Below are positions 1 to 9,371 of a stretch of DNA of 64,000 bases, piece after piece. Position 1 is the stretch's first letter; every line of letters starts with the position of its first letter. The DNA is from Lactobacillaceae bacterium (GTDB lineage: Bacteria > Bacillota > Bacilli > Lactobacillales > Lactobacillaceae): assembly GCA_031289615.1 (NCBI GenBank), contig JAITPD010000047.1:32763-96762 (forward strand). The letters are read 5' to 3'. The notes below the pieces were generated by a model. The model was not told the origin of the DNA. It saw only the letters and a program-made list of their open reading frames with translations, and searched no databases. The position numbers were made by a program, and so were the translations under genes.

Positions 1-27
1 ATTCATGGATTCCCTCCCTTAATCACA

Positions 28-118
28 TATGTGTTCCTATAGGCCTTTGCCAATGTGTAGGCCTATATGTTTGCCTAGACCTAGGTGTATATATAGGCCT
101 ATGGTTTATATAGGTGAT
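28..118. repeat. AT-rich palindromic repeat cluster
   Basis: The first ~120 bases hold several overlapping TAGGCCTA and TATAGGTG words, and the segment ends in TTATATAGGTGATT directly before the stop codon of the next minus-strand gene. The words match parts of the longer palindromic elements at 8770 and 36443. On the minus strand it would form the 3' untranslated hairpins of the coiled-coil membrane protein gene. No gene is visible here. Confidence 0.6.
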
Positions 119-2401
119 TTACTTGCCGGCTTTAGCAGTAAGTTCAGCGATATACGCTAACAAACTTTGGTTATGACCTTGGTTGGCATTCGCTAAACTC
201 AAAGCATCGGACGTCTGTCCATTCATAATCAAAACTTTTCCAACTGCCAAGACACGAGCATCAGTTTGCAAATCTTGATTCTTAAAACTAGTGTCATAAA
301 CGCTCAACTTATTAGCTGCGATGTCCGTATCTAATGGCGTGTAATCTGTTGTGTCAGTAGTCGCTGTTTGCGCAGTTGGTGTTGTAGTTGTATCGGCTGA
401 CTTAGCTTTAGTGCTCTTTTGTAAAGTAATTTGCTTTGCTTGTAGTTCACTGACTTTGCCTGCCATCTCCTTCACATTGGCATCAGCCTTGGATAGTTGT
501 GCTGCTTGTTGTTCAAAACTATAAGCACCACCAGCAATCAATAGTAATGTTGCTGCTGAAGCAATCCCGATTCCAGCTGCTTTAACCCCAGACATGCTTG
601 CTTTAGATACGTTAGCCTTAGCATTGTTTTCAGCTTGTAAATCTTCAATCCGCTTGTTCAAACGTGTAACTTCTTGCACTTGTTCTGGCGAAACAACATT
701 TTGATTCAAGGTGCGAATCTCGGCTTGCTTACTAGCAACTTCATTCTTTAATTGAGCGTTTGCTTCACCCATGGCATAAAGTTGATCTTGTAAATCACCA
801 AAGCGTTCACCAGATTCATTTAAAGATTCATTTTTGTTGGCTAAGGTTAAGCGTTGATTTTCTAATTCCATTGCTTTTTGATGATCCATCGCATAAATCC
901 TTTCTTGACGTTGCATTTCCTCACTTTGTGAATCAATTAATGCATTCATGTATTGAGCTGAGGCAGCTTTTAATTCAGTCATGATTGGATTTAAGGCTGC
1001 TTGTGCGTGTTGATTTGCTTCATCAATCATCGCTTGTTTATCGTTTTGAACTTGAGTTTGGACTTCAACAATCTTTTCAGCGTAGCGATCACGGCGAATA
1101 TCAATATATTCTTGTTCAATCGCTACTTGCAGATTATCTCGTTTTGCTTGTGCTGCATTTTGAATCTTAGTAATTTCAGCGCGATGACGTTGGTCTTCTG
1201 CTTCTTTATCATCAAGTTCTTTTTGATCAAGCATGGCTTTACGTTCCACATACGCTGCATTCTTATCAACCTTTAGTTGCTCATCTACCTTAGTAGTAGT
1301 AACCTCGGCTACATTATTGTCGGCATCAAATGCTTTTACATCGTTCAATAATTGGTTATTGCGTGTTTCTAACTCTTTGGCCAAACGCTCTTGCGCTGAT
1401 GTGTTCAACGTTGCTTGAGCACTTAATCGTTGTTCATTGAATTGACGCTTTAATTCATTCAATTTGAAATCAACATAATCTGCACTGAGTTCATCAACCT
1501 GATTCAAGCGCTTAGTTTCAAGCTCTGGAATCTTAATACCCGCATCATCAGTTGGAATTGATACCAGTGGTTCACTAGCAATTGGTGTGACAGGAGCGAC
1601 GGGCAATACAGGACTAGAAACTTTTACAGGCTTTTCCACAGGTTGTGCCACTGAAGTAACATCAACAGCTTGGCTTACTGGTTCAGCCACCACAGGAGTT
1701 TGAGTAGCTTCTGAAATAATTTCAGCTTGTTTTGGTGCAGGAACTGGAACTTCAACCGGTTCAGGATCAAGATCTTCTTCAATGCCAGTAACTCCAACTA
1801 CGTCAACATGCTTTTCAGCTTGGAAATTCTTATTCCAAACATTAGCTCCCGGATATTCAACAGAATCCATGACGTCAATTTGATAAATCTCATAGAATAA
1901 TGGTCCGTATGCCTTTTCATACATCTTAAGAATGCTATCGGTATACTCAGAACGAGCATCGTAGTCAGCTTCTGCTAAGGGCATGTTAAACATGTATTCA
2001 GCAATTACTTGTGGTAAATGTACAATCCGATCATTTAAAGTCACATCAATTGGATGACGATCTACAATTTCTTTTGCTGGTTGCACATTCTTTTTAGTCC
2101 GTGCACCAATTTGTGGGTAGTCGTATTCAACTAACGTCAATTGATCGAGTTTTAAATTATCGAACTTCATCCGCAGATTAATTAACAACCATTCAGTAAA
2201 GTACAAACTTGCAAATGGTTTGGTTTTATCGAAACTTTCAACTCCAGTTGTCTCAATCTGGTCTTCAGTTTCTTCTAGAATCTTGGACCAGATAGAATCT
2301 GTTTCAAACTTGGCGATAAATGCACTCAAATCAAATTGAAATTTGTCGTCGAGAATCATCTCATCGACTGGTGCACTTTTTTTACTAAATGGTAACTTCA
2401 T
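119..2401 (-). CDS. Membrane-anchored coiled-coil protein of the transfer region
   Basis: I do not recognise the family. The ~760-residue product has a globular N-terminus (about 1-200), a Pro/Val-rich linker (about 215-300), a long charged coiled coil rich in Gln, Ala, Lys and Glu (about 300-600), one clear membrane segment (AGIGIASAATLLLIAGGAY, about 607-628), and a short C-terminal part with a Thr-rich spacer. The ORF track begins at an upstream GTG, but the ATG at 2401 follows GAGGG at good spacing and is the likelier start. It is preceded by the promoter box shared with six operons of the element, so it is probably co-regulated with conjugation genes. A structural role at the mating channel is inference only. 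Confidence 0.7.
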   Translation of the reverse strand: MKLPFSKKSAPVDEMILDDKFQFDLSAFIAKFETDSIWSKILEETEDQIETTGVESFDKTKPFASLYFTEWLLINLRMKFDNLKLDQLTLVEYDYPQIGARTKKNVQPAKEIVDRHPIDVTLNDRIVHLPQVIAEYMFNMPLAEADYDARSEYTDSILKMYEKAYGPLFYEIYQIDVMDSVEYPGANVWNKNFQAEKHVDVVGVTGIEEDLDPEPVEVPVPAPKQAEIISEATQTPVVAEPVSQAVDVTSVAQPVEKPVKVSSPVLPVAPVTPIASEPLVSIPTDDAGIKIPELETKRLNQVDELSADYVDFKLNELKRQFNEQRLSAQATLNTSAQERLAKELETRNNQLLNDVKAFDADNNVAEVTTTKVDEQLKVDKNAAYVERKAMLDQKELDDKEAEDQRHRAEITKIQNAAQAKRDNLQVAIEQEYIDIRRDRYAEKIVEVQTQVQNDKQAMIDEANQHAQAALNPIMTELKAASAQYMNALIDSQSEEMQRQERIYAMDHQKAMELENQRLTLANKNESLNESGERFGDLQDQLYAMGEANAQLKNEVASKQAEIRTLNQNVVSPEQVQEVTRLNKRIEDLQAENNAKANVSKASMSGVKAAGIGIASAATLLLIAGGAYSFEQQAAQLSKADANVKEMAGKVSELQAKQITLQKSTKAKSADTTTTPTAQTATTDTTDYTPLDTDIAANKLSVYDTSFKNQDLQTDARVLAVGKVLIMNGQTSDALSLANANQGHNQSLLAYIAELTAKAGK

Positions 2402-2445
2402 AATTTCCCTCACTGCTTAAATTTATGTGAACAATATTTTCGCCT

Positions 2446-2490
2446 ATCATAAGTTGATTTTTAGTAATAACAAAAAGTAGCAAGTTTTTT
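2446..2490 (-). promoter_or_regulatory. Predicted promoter with shared transfer box
   Basis: On the minus strand TTGTTA and TATGAT are spaced 16 bp apart, about 45-70 bp upstream of the ATG at 2401. The box GCTACTTTTTG overlaps the -35 region and recurs in the same place upstream of five other element operons. Confidence 0.5.
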
Positions 2491-2528
2491 CGCCATATTT
2501 CGTTCACAACTTGAACATATTTAAAAAT

Positions 2529-2563
2529 CACCATTTATGAAATTTTGAAAGATGGTGTTTTTT
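2529..2563. terminator. Bidirectional hairpin terminator
   Basis: CACCAT and ATGGTG form a stem around an AT-rich loop, with TTTTTT after it on the plus strand and ATTTTT after it on the minus strand. It separates the polyvalent protein gene ending at 2625 from the next minus-strand gene. Confidence 0.55.
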
Positions 2564-2624
2564 AATTACTATCGATGTGATAACAAAACAAAAACCATCA
2601 ACATTTCTGTCAATGGCTTTCAAA

Positions 2625-4781
2625 CTAGATATTCAATTCTTTGTTTTGATTAATTTCTGGTCCGTTATCAATTTGCTGATCAATCTTTGGATATTCCTTA
2701 GTTAGTCTTTTTGAAATACTAGTAAACACGTCTTCATCATTTTGGAGTGCACCAAGAAATTCAGATGGTGTAAACTTGTTACGTTCTGCAAATTCAGGTG
2801 ACCAGATTTCGTTGAACGTCTCATTCGCTGAGAAACTATCCAATGCTTCTTTTAAGCCCTTGGCAACTTCTTCTGGATGAACATTTTGATGAAGAATGAA
2901 AGGTTCATAGTCATCTGGATCATAAACAGATACCATAGAATGATTTGGCCCTTCAACATAGATCCCCATGTTCCCATCTGAGTCTGCTGAACGTTCACCA
3001 TATTCTGCATTACCAAAATCAAGAGGATATTCGTCAAGCATTGCCGGAACTAAATATTTCGCAGCAACTGTCATATCAGATAAATCACGTTTCTCGTGAA
3101 TTTCTGTCAGAAGCTTTTTAATATCCATCTTTGATTCGTTTTCTTGACCCCTGAATGACACAAATGTTGTATCATACCTACCACTTGATCGATTAAATTC
3201 AATAGGGCTCACATCAATTGCAGTCTTAGCGTTATTTTCATCTACTTCAGTGGCTGTAAGTGTAATGTCTTTTGGAAATCCATCTATATTGTCATCTTTA
3301 TTAAACGACATGATAAGGTTATTTTCTTTATTGAGAATATACTCAACACCGTCTGGCAGTCTTTGTACTTGTGAGCTGTTTAGATAATCATAGAATTCAT
3401 CAGTTGCCGCATCAAGTAAAATATCAGTCCTTGGCGTGATTTCGTGTTTAACTGGTTCAATATTATCGTATGCTGTAGCAATACCAAGTTTGTTGAGCGA
3501 TTCTTCAGAGAAACCACCGTGCTTAGTTATCAAGGCTGCCAGTTCATCGGCCTCAGGACTGAAGTGCTCAAAGTCTTCAACAAATATTTCATCACTGATT
3601 TCATAATCATATTCACCTACAGACATAAATGATAGCCTGAGGTTTGATCTGTCACCATCCGCATCAATATAAACGGATTGTTCCACAAATGTTTCGTCAT
3701 TGAAGTACAAATCATTTTTTGAAGGATCCCCGATAGCATGCTTTTCGTCGTCATCATGCGAGTGAGGCCAAGGATAGTAGTTTCCGCGGTTTGATAACAT
3801 TTCCTGCCATGCAGTAACAGTGCTATCTAGCTTATTTTCATTTTGGGTCATTTTATTTCCTCCATTTCTACGTGCATTAATAATATTTGATATTGTTCCA
3901 AAGGGGCGTTCAAGTACTGGGTTAGCATATGGTACCGGATTGATTTTGTTTTGAATATCAGAAACTAAATTAGTAATCATATCTAGCTCACTTAAATTAC
4001 TAATTTGGTACAAATCATTTATTGCGAGAATTTTTACAAAATGTGGATTAGATTCCGATATTTGCATAACTGCAAGAATTTGTTTCTCTGGCAGGCTATC
4101 GTAAGTGCTGCGATTCGTTGTATTTAATATAGAAACAGGAATTGAGAAAGCATCTTTAATATCTCTTAACGCAATCAACATGTCATTAGGATTTTTCAAT
4201 GCATTTTGGAAGTTCATATTTTGGGGTTGTTTAATGTTTTCAAAATCGCTTAAAATTGTGTTGTTAGTACCAGAAAGGTCTGTTATATTTTCTAACACTG
4301 CTAACTTTTGAAAAGTTGCTCCAAAATTGTGAACGAGAATATCATTTTGCTTTGTATTACCATCCACAATATTAGACAGTGTTTGTTCTGCTGACATTCC
4401 GTCAAAATAGACACCAGATAAATGAGAAAATTGTCCTTTTTTAAATGTTACTGGTAAATCAACCAGGTTTTCTTCGTCTTTATAAATATAATGAACCGTA
4501 GTATTTGCTAAATTGCTTTGAAAATAATCGGCTGTGTTTTTCAGAATATCTGAAAATTGGTTTAGTTGCTCTAATTCACTAGTATTTATACTGTGGAAAC
4601 CTTTTCTTAACACTGTCTTTTTATCCTTAGTTACGCTATAATGTAAATAAGGATGTGTCGTGTTAAATGCTTGTCCGTTAGAGGATAAGGGGTAGCCATT
4701 GCCATCGGATGTTTCATCTGTAAATTCTGGCGTACTAATTGACGACATGTCTTTTTGTTTGTCTTCATTATCGTTATTCAT
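2625..4781 (-). CDS. Polyvalent protein with PBECR4-like nuclease domain
   Basis: The ~718-residue product has a disordered start (about 1-40) and then a region (about 45-300) that resembles the PBECR4 (barnase-EndoU-ColicinE5/D-RelE-like) domain of phage and conjugative polyvalent proteins; FSHLSGVYF is the typical F-x-H-L-x-G element. That assignment is tentative. The second half has acidic modules. The last ~200 residues (from DLSDMTVAAKYL) match the C-terminus of the next gene, so the two share a module. ATG 4781 follows GGAGGG and is preferred over the upstream TTG of the track. A second start with an almost identical leader (GGAGGAAATAAAATG) lies in frame at 3851 (residue 311), just after the PBECR-like part. 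A separate ~408-residue C-terminal product is therefore possible. Confidence 0.65.
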   Translation of the reverse strand: MNNDNEDKQKDMSSISTPEFTDETSDGNGYPLSSNGQAFNTTHPYLHYSVTKDKKTVLRKGFHSINTSELEQLNQFSDILKNTADYFQSNLANTTVHYIYKDEENLVDLPVTFKKGQFSHLSGVYFDGMSAEQTLSNIVDGNTKQNDILVHNFGATFQKLAVLENITDLSGTNNTILSDFENIKQPQNMNFQNALKNPNDMLIALRDIKDAFSIPVSILNTTNRSTYDSLPEKQILAVMQISESNPHFVKILAINDLYQISNLSELDMITNLVSDIQNKINPVPYANPVLERPFGTISNIINARRNGGNKMTQNENKLDSTVTAWQEMLSNRGNYYPWPHSHDDDEKHAIGDPSKNDLYFNDETFVEQSVYIDADGDRSNLRLSFMSVGEYDYEISDEIFVEDFEHFSPEADELAALITKHGGFSEESLNKLGIATAYDNIEPVKHEITPRTDILLDAATDEFYDYLNSSQVQRLPDGVEYILNKENNLIMSFNKDDNIDGFPKDITLTATEVDENNAKTAIDVSPIEFNRSSGRYDTTFVSFRGQENESKMDIKKLLTEIHEKRDLSDMTVAAKYLVPAMLDEYPLDFGNAEYGERSADSDGNMGIYVEGPNHSMVSVYDPDDYEPFILHQNVHPEEVAKGLKEALDSFSANETFNEIWSPEFAERNKFTPSEFLGALQNDEDVFTSISKRLTKEYPKIDQQIDNGPEINQNKELNI

Positions 4782-4808
4782 TTTATTTCCCTCCAATTAC
4801 TCCCACAG

Positions 4809-7382
4809 TTAAATGCTTTTATCCTTCTCCTGGTCAATTTGAGGTGCAGCAATATCTAATACTGGCATTCCAAAATCACGGCTAATTTCATTCGCCTTAT
4901 TCTCAAAGAATACTTGATCTTCTTGTAGCTCTTTCAGGTACTCATCAGCAGGATGATAATCTGCAAAAGTTGCGCCATACATATCAGGCTCTTGATCTTC
5001 ATCATATAAACTTGCCATATTGTTAAATGTTTTGTTGGCGTCAAAATTTTCCAATTCACTAACAATTACGTCTGCTAATTGTCCAGGGTGAATTTGCTGC
5101 TCAAGGCCGATGCCATTATTTTCAGCGAAAAAGTCATTTGAATTATATACGGTTATTGGCGTTTGATCTTCACGCCCAATTTCCAGTGAATGTTCAACCT
5201 CATTTAAACCAGCGTCCAGAACAAATGCTTGATCTAAGCCATACATATCAGCCATTGGTTGCAACAAGTACTTAGTTGCAACTGTCATATCAGATAGATC
5301 TTGATATTTATTAGTTTTAATTAGCAATGCTCGAATTTGTTTTGATGAGTTGGTTGATTCGGTTATATGTTCAAATCCATACCTCTGCACGGGGTTTTGA
5401 ATCATGAATGCTACTGCATTCGTTGATGTATCGAAGGGTTCATTAGCCGTGCCTGACGCATAAACATGAACTTTGTCGTTAAGTTTAAGATGGTTATCTT
5501 CCGAAGATCTGTTGTCATCCATTAACCAATCATGAATTTCAGCAGCCTTTGCTGTTAACAGTACATCCATTTGCGTTGTAATTTCAGGTGTTACAAGCTT
5601 CTTTTCTGATACTAAGTTGGCTTCAATTGATTCTTGCTTATTAAGCCTAAATGTCAATAATTCAGCAGTTGGTGCCTTAACATCAACCATCATTGCATCA
5701 TTACCATAATATTCACGTGATACATTTCCAATTTCGTCAAGGTCCACACCATCTTTAAACATCCGATCTGACACTTGAGCTAATGCTGATTGAAGTTGAT
5801 CTGGATCTTCTGCAATCCAACCTATTTGGTTTTCTTTTATCTCATCACGTTCGTTCCAAGCTTGATCCGCAATATCGTATGCTAAGTCACCAAGGACCGC
5901 TTGTGAATAAGGATCAACTTTGAACACCTCCTTAATTTCTAAAAAATCTTCAGGCTCCCATGTTCCATTATCAATTTTTTCTGTTAGTTCATTTTTAAAC
6001 TCAACCCACTTTTCACGATGTTCAGTGGTATTCAGTGCTGCTAACTGTTCATAAAATCCAAGCGTTTCTGGATATTGTTCAAGAATGTTATTCTTCAAGA
6101 TTTTAGTAGGATCACCATTAGCAGTAATATCTCCCTCTTCACCATTCCAAGAATAAACTGGATCATCCGCTTTGCTCATATTGTCCTCCCACAAGCGAAC
6201 ACCAATATAGCCATCTTCATCTGGTTCTGCATCTGTTACTAATCGCTCATGTTGTGAAACTGGAATGTCTTCAATCCCATCAGACTCCACAAACTGTTTA
6301 ATTGTTTCATCAAACAGTTTGCGACCTGGTGTTTCAAATACAACGCTATCTGGGATAATCTGTAATCCATCGGGTGATTCTTCAACAACTGGTAAAGTGG
6401 TCCTCCATTCATCAGTTGCTTCTTCCCGTGCAGTGTCTAGCTCATCATTGAACTGGTCACTAACACGTTCAACTTCAGCTTGAGTATTTTCATTGGTATG
6501 CTCCTCTAACCAGGCATCAACATCCGAATCCATTGCCCAACCAAACCAGTCTTCTAGGTCAGGACCAGGCATCGGATTGTCTGAAAATTCTGGTTCTTTG
6601 GTATACCAACCAACATAATTTTGAATTTCATCTAGAAATTCATGTTCTTCAAGTGGGCCACCATAGTTCAAAACAAACTCGTCTTCTAGTTCTTCTGGAA
6701 TGTGGCCAAAATCATATGGCAAATCAAAATCATTTTTTTCAAAAACGGCTTTTTGACGAGCTGCAACTCTGTAATTTAAATTATCATCGTCATTGGATAG
6801 ATCAACATACTTTGCCTCAGACATATCTGTAATCCTTAAATTAGCTGGATCAAAGACGACAATTTCTTGATCAATGACGCCATTGCCATTGTCATGCTTG
6901 GTAATTACATGCGTCCGGCCAAGCTTGGTCAATTCATTAGCAACCAAATCTCCACTTCGACCTGTTAAATTATGAAGTTCATTAACAATATCAATGTCAC
7001 TTGCATTACCTAACAATTGATTGGCCAGATCATATGTCAAGCCATGATTAATCGCACTCCATTCCTCAGTGGTATTTTCAAAAAAATCTGACAACAAATA
7101 TGGATACCCATCTTCTTCAATCTGGCGCATTGTAATGCCTTGTACGATTGATTGAATATCATTGGGGGATAAAGTGCGTTCTGTTCCCGAAATTGAATCC
7201 TGCAAGTTTGCCCGTACTTCATAAACATACCCATCCTCATGCTCCGAGTATGCATATGCTCGCGTCATTGAATCGGTTAAATACGTTCCAAAACCATTTT
7301 GTCGACCGGAACGGGCCTCATATTCGTTATTAAATGAATCAAATTTTGTTGGACTACCATGATATAGTGTTCGTGTTGTCAT
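4809..7382 (-). CDS. Polyvalent protein with ADP-ribosyltransferase-like domain
   Basis: The 857-residue protein opens with LYHGSPTKFDSF, then GFGTYLTDSMTRAYAY, and later VVFDPANLRI. This H-G ... GxGxYL ... E/VFDP layout is typical of ART-type domains in phage and plasmid polyvalent proteins. It would transfer ADP-ribose to a target in the recipient or host; this is family knowledge, not shown here. The middle is acidic and of unknown fold. The last ~200 residues (DLSDMTVATKYLLQPM onward) match the C-terminus of the downstream gene. An in-frame ATG at 6179 (residue 402) follows GGGAGG at 5 nt and could start a 456-residue C-terminal product. The ribosome binding site of the main start sits in a hairpin. 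The downstream gene begins 28 nt away, so both are probably one operon. Confidence 0.7.
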   Translation of the reverse strand: MTTRTLYHGSPTKFDSFNNEYEARSGRQNGFGTYLTDSMTRAYAYSEHEDGYVYEVRANLQDSISGTERTLSPNDIQSIVQGITMRQIEEDGYPYLLSDFFENTTEEWSAINHGLTYDLANQLLGNASDIDIVNELHNLTGRSGDLVANELTKLGRTHVITKHDNGNGVIDQEIVVFDPANLRITDMSEAKYVDLSNDDDNLNYRVAARQKAVFEKNDFDLPYDFGHIPEELEDEFVLNYGGPLEEHEFLDEIQNYVGWYTKEPEFSDNPMPGPDLEDWFGWAMDSDVDAWLEEHTNENTQAEVERVSDQFNDELDTAREEATDEWRTTLPVVEESPDGLQIIPDSVVFETPGRKLFDETIKQFVESDGIEDIPVSQHERLVTDAEPDEDGYIGVRLWEDNMSKADDPVYSWNGEEGDITANGDPTKILKNNILEQYPETLGFYEQLAALNTTEHREKWVEFKNELTEKIDNGTWEPEDFLEIKEVFKVDPYSQAVLGDLAYDIADQAWNERDEIKENQIGWIAEDPDQLQSALAQVSDRMFKDGVDLDEIGNVSREYYGNDAMMVDVKAPTAELLTFRLNKQESIEANLVSEKKLVTPEITTQMDVLLTAKAAEIHDWLMDDNRSSEDNHLKLNDKVHVYASGTANEPFDTSTNAVAFMIQNPVQRYGFEHITESTNSSKQIRALLIKTNKYQDLSDMTVATKYLLQPMADMYGLDQAFVLDAGLNEVEHSLEIGREDQTPITVYNSNDFFAENNGIGLEQQIHPGQLADVIVSELENFDANKTFNNMASLYDEDQEPDMYGATFADYHPADEYLKELQEDQVFFENKANEISRDFGMPVLDIAAPQIDQEKDKSI

Positions 7383-7390
7383 TATCTTTA

Positions 7391-7411
7391 CCTCAATTTC
7401 TTTGATTGAGG
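7391..7411 (-). promoter_or_regulatory. Hairpin covering the ribosome binding site
   Basis: On the minus strand CCTCAAT and ATTGAGG form a perfect 7-bp stem. The 3' arm contains the GAGG Shine-Dalgarno of the ART-domain gene (ATG at 7382), so translation would be low unless the stem is opened. Such control would suit a toxin domain; that is inference. Confidence 0.5.
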
Positions 7412-7480
7412 CTAGTATCTAATGAATCCACGAATTTTCTATAAGTCGTAACGACCGCTAAATTATTATTATTAGTTAAT

Positions 7481-7512
7481 AAAACCCGCCAGCCAAAAAT
7501 GGGCCAACGGGT
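7481..7512 (-). terminator. Rho-independent terminator of the VirB4 operon
   Basis: On the minus strand ACCCGTTGGCC pairs imperfectly with GGCTGGCGGGT, followed by TTTATT. It lies 44 bp beyond the stop of the last VirB8-like gene (7556), closing the operon that starts at 13825. Confidence 0.7.
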
Positions 7513-7555
7513 CTGTATTTATCATTTCTTGTTTGAAAATATATATGTTTTTTAA

Positions 7556-8161
7556 CTAATCAGCAACTGCTACACTCGACGCCATTGGATATTCCGTGCC
7601 AACATAAGTGACATTACTGATTTTATTTAACTTGCGATCATAAGTGACATTCCAAATCATTTGGCCAGTACTAGCACCTTTGTCTTTGAATTCACCTGTA
7701 AACTCCATTACGGTCAAACCACTAGTGGTAGAATCATTACTGCTAGATGGATAGAAATCCACTGCTGTTGTCTTAACATGTAGTCCAGAGGTATCAATAT
7801 AACTATTACCCGACACATCTTTATCACTCCCAAAAAGTTTTTTATTCTCCAATACAGCTGGGACCGCCACATTGGCCAACTTTTTAGTACGTGCATAATA
7901 TTCAGTTGAAGTTCCATATGTTTCATACACAGTAAAAAACTTATTGATCAACGGTTGTGCTAACTGAATCGTTGTTTGTTCACTCGCCTTAACCTTGATC
8001 TTACTGTTAGTCTTTGGCAACTTCATTTTTAACGCTGTATTTTTAGCCTGAATAGTCTTAACTTGTTGATTATTTGGTAGTGCCACGATCAATGCATAAG
8101 CTAAAGTCGTAATAGTAATTAACCCCAAAATACTAACTAGTACTAATTTCTTGATACTCAT
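7556..8161 (-). CDS. VirB8-like membrane-anchored transfer protein (second copy)
   Basis: The 201-residue protein has one N-terminal membrane segment (about 7-27, VLVSILGLITITTLAYALIV), a basic spacer, and an extracellular domain of ~160 residues (helical stretch, then beta-rich end). That size and layout fit the NTF2-like VirB8/TcpC group of Gram-positive type IV secretion, but the match is structural guesswork. It is the last gene of the operon and overlaps the upstream gene by 4 nt (ATGA), so the two are translationally coupled. The upstream product has the same topology. Two adjacent VirB8-like proteins would be expected to form a heteromeric periplasm-side scaffold. Confidence 0.6.
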   Translation of the reverse strand: MSIKKLVLVSILGLITITTLAYALIVALPNNQQVKTIQAKNTALKMKLPKTNSKIKVKASEQTTIQLAQPLINKFFTVYETYGTSTEYYARTKKLANVAVPAVLENKKLFGSDKDVSGNSYIDTSGLHVKTTAVDFYPSSSNDSTTSGLTVMEFTGEFKDKGASTGQMIWNVTYDRKLNKISNVTYVGTEYPMASSVAVAD

Positions 8162-8742
8162 TCTGCTACCCCCTTTTCAACCTTTAATTCCGAAATCTGA
8201 AACGATTGAATTTGTTGGCCCTTTGGATCATACGACACATGAATGTACTTAGTATTTGTATAGCCACCTGAAGTTGCATCAAAAGTACCAAAAGCTTTAA
8301 TCAAGTCACCCGTGTCCTCATAATGAATATTAAAGTTTGATAACTTAGTTGCTGTCGTTGAAGTACTATCTGCGGCCTTAGCAAATATTTGTGGCGTTGA
8401 AGAAGCCACTTCATCTGAAACATGCAACTTTAATTGTTGTTGTTTGGTCATCGTTTTCCTAGTTGCGCCTAATTGAGTCGCTGTTTGTAACCAATTCTCT
8501 ACCAACGTATTGACTTTTTTATAAGCAGGCAAAGTGTTGTTAACTGAAACCGCTTTGCTATCCTGCTTTGTTGGCTGTACTTTTGCAGTACCATTCAACA
8601 CCGATTGTGTGACCTTTAACTGCTGTTTAGCGTTGCTTAATTGATTATGTGAATTAAACACAAAACCCAATCCAACCACCGTGACAATAGTAAACACTCC
8701 AATTGCGACATTCCCTAGCCGATTAATACTTGCCTCATTCAT
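8158..8742 (-). CDS. VirB8-like membrane-anchored transfer protein (first copy)
   Basis: The 194-residue protein has an N-terminal membrane segment (about 11-29, VAIGVFTIVTVVGLGFVF), a linker, and a ~150-residue external domain ending in a beta-rich stretch (YIHVSYDPKGQQIQSFQI). The topology is the same as that of its downstream neighbour, which it overlaps by 4 nt. Location inside a T4SS operon and the NTF2-like pattern suggest a VirB8-type assembly factor. It is separated from the thioredoxin-like gene by the 90-bp palindromic element, which may reduce transcription of these last two genes. Confidence 0.6.
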   Translation of the reverse strand: MNEASINRLGNVAIGVFTIVTVVGLGFVFNSHNQLSNAKQQLKVTQSVLNGTAKVQPTKQDSKAVSVNNTLPAYKKVNTLVENWLQTATQLGATRKTMTKQQQLKLHVSDEVASSTPQIFAKAADSTSTTATKLSNFNIHYEDTGDLIKAFGTFDATSGGYTNTKYIHVSYDPKGQQIQSFQISELKVEKGVAE

Positions 8743-8769
8743 ACTCTTGCTCCCTTAGAATTGATTTTA

Positions 8770-8862
8770 AAACATGTAGGCCTATACCGAGGTATATATA
8801 AACCATGGGTAACATATAGGTGATTTGTCTCACTGTGAGACAAATCACCTATATGTTTTTTA
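8770..8862. repeat. Long palindromic element, copy 1
   Basis: A perfect palindrome with 23-nt arms (AACATATAGGTGATTTGTC ... mirrored around one base) is flanked by ATGGTTTATATATACC-type and TAGGCCTA words. The whole ~90-bp block recurs, almost identical but inverted, at 36443-36536. It sits directly at the 3' end of the thioredoxin-like gene. As RNA it would be a very stable hairpin acting as a terminator, processing site or mRNA stabiliser. Confidence 0.75.
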
Positions 8863-9324
8863 CTTACCCTCTCCGTATAGTTTACGCCAATCAGACCAAT
8901 CTAACTCAATCACTGAGGAAATCTTTTCGGCATTCGTCCCAGAATATAGTCGGGTGACCTCTCGATGCTTAACCTCGACAAATGTGGGAGTTTCAGTAAT
9001 GTTAAATTCTTTAAAGTATTTATGCGTTTGCTTATCTTTATAATCAAGCACGACATAATTAACTTTAGGATAATTAGACTTACCAGTCTTTAACGACTTG
9101 ACAACTTGTTTTTGGGCCCGCTTGCAATCAATGCAGCCCGTCTTATGGAAAATCAAGACTGAAATGCCCCGTTCTTTTGTTCTCGCCATCTTACTGGCTA
9201 ATTCTGAATCAGGTGTGTTTGGATACCCATTTTTAGCCGTTGAGTTCAAAATAACAAACCCGACCCCTAAAACCATTAGCGTAGATAAGATCGACATGAT
9301 AATTACTTTAATTTGATTGCTCAA
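8860..9324 (-). CDS. Thioredoxin-like membrane-anchored protein of the transfer operon
   Basis: This is a 154-residue protein with an N-terminal membrane segment (KVIIMSILSTLMVLGVGFVI) followed by a thioredoxin-type domain. LIFHKTGCIDC carries a CxxC pair, and ITETPTFVEV has the cis-proline motif. It should act outside the membrane as a disulfide reductase or isomerase for other channel proteins; such proteins occur in several Gram-positive T4SS operons. I chose a TTG start at 9324 because a GAGGGAG sits 6-8 nt upstream of it, whereas the track start has no ribosome site. Neighbours are the lytic hydrolase upstream and VirB8-like genes downstream. Confidence 0.75.
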   Translation of the reverse strand: MSNQIKVIIMSILSTLMVLGVGFVILNSTAKNGYPNTPDSELASKMARTKERGISVLIFHKTGCIDCKRAQKQVVKSLKTGKSNYPKVNYVVLDYKDKQTHKYFKEFNITETPTFVEVKHREVTRLYSGTNAEKISSVIELDWSDWRKLYGEGK

Positions 9325-9371
9325 TGTTCTACTCCCTCGTTCAAAAACATATATCACATACTGCTACTTGA

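Noticed and set aside
760-1418. Plus-strand ORFs within the coiled-coil protein gene
   Set aside because: They are shadows of the minus-strand gene and have no ribosome site; the same applies to most plus-strand track entries inside minus-strand genes.
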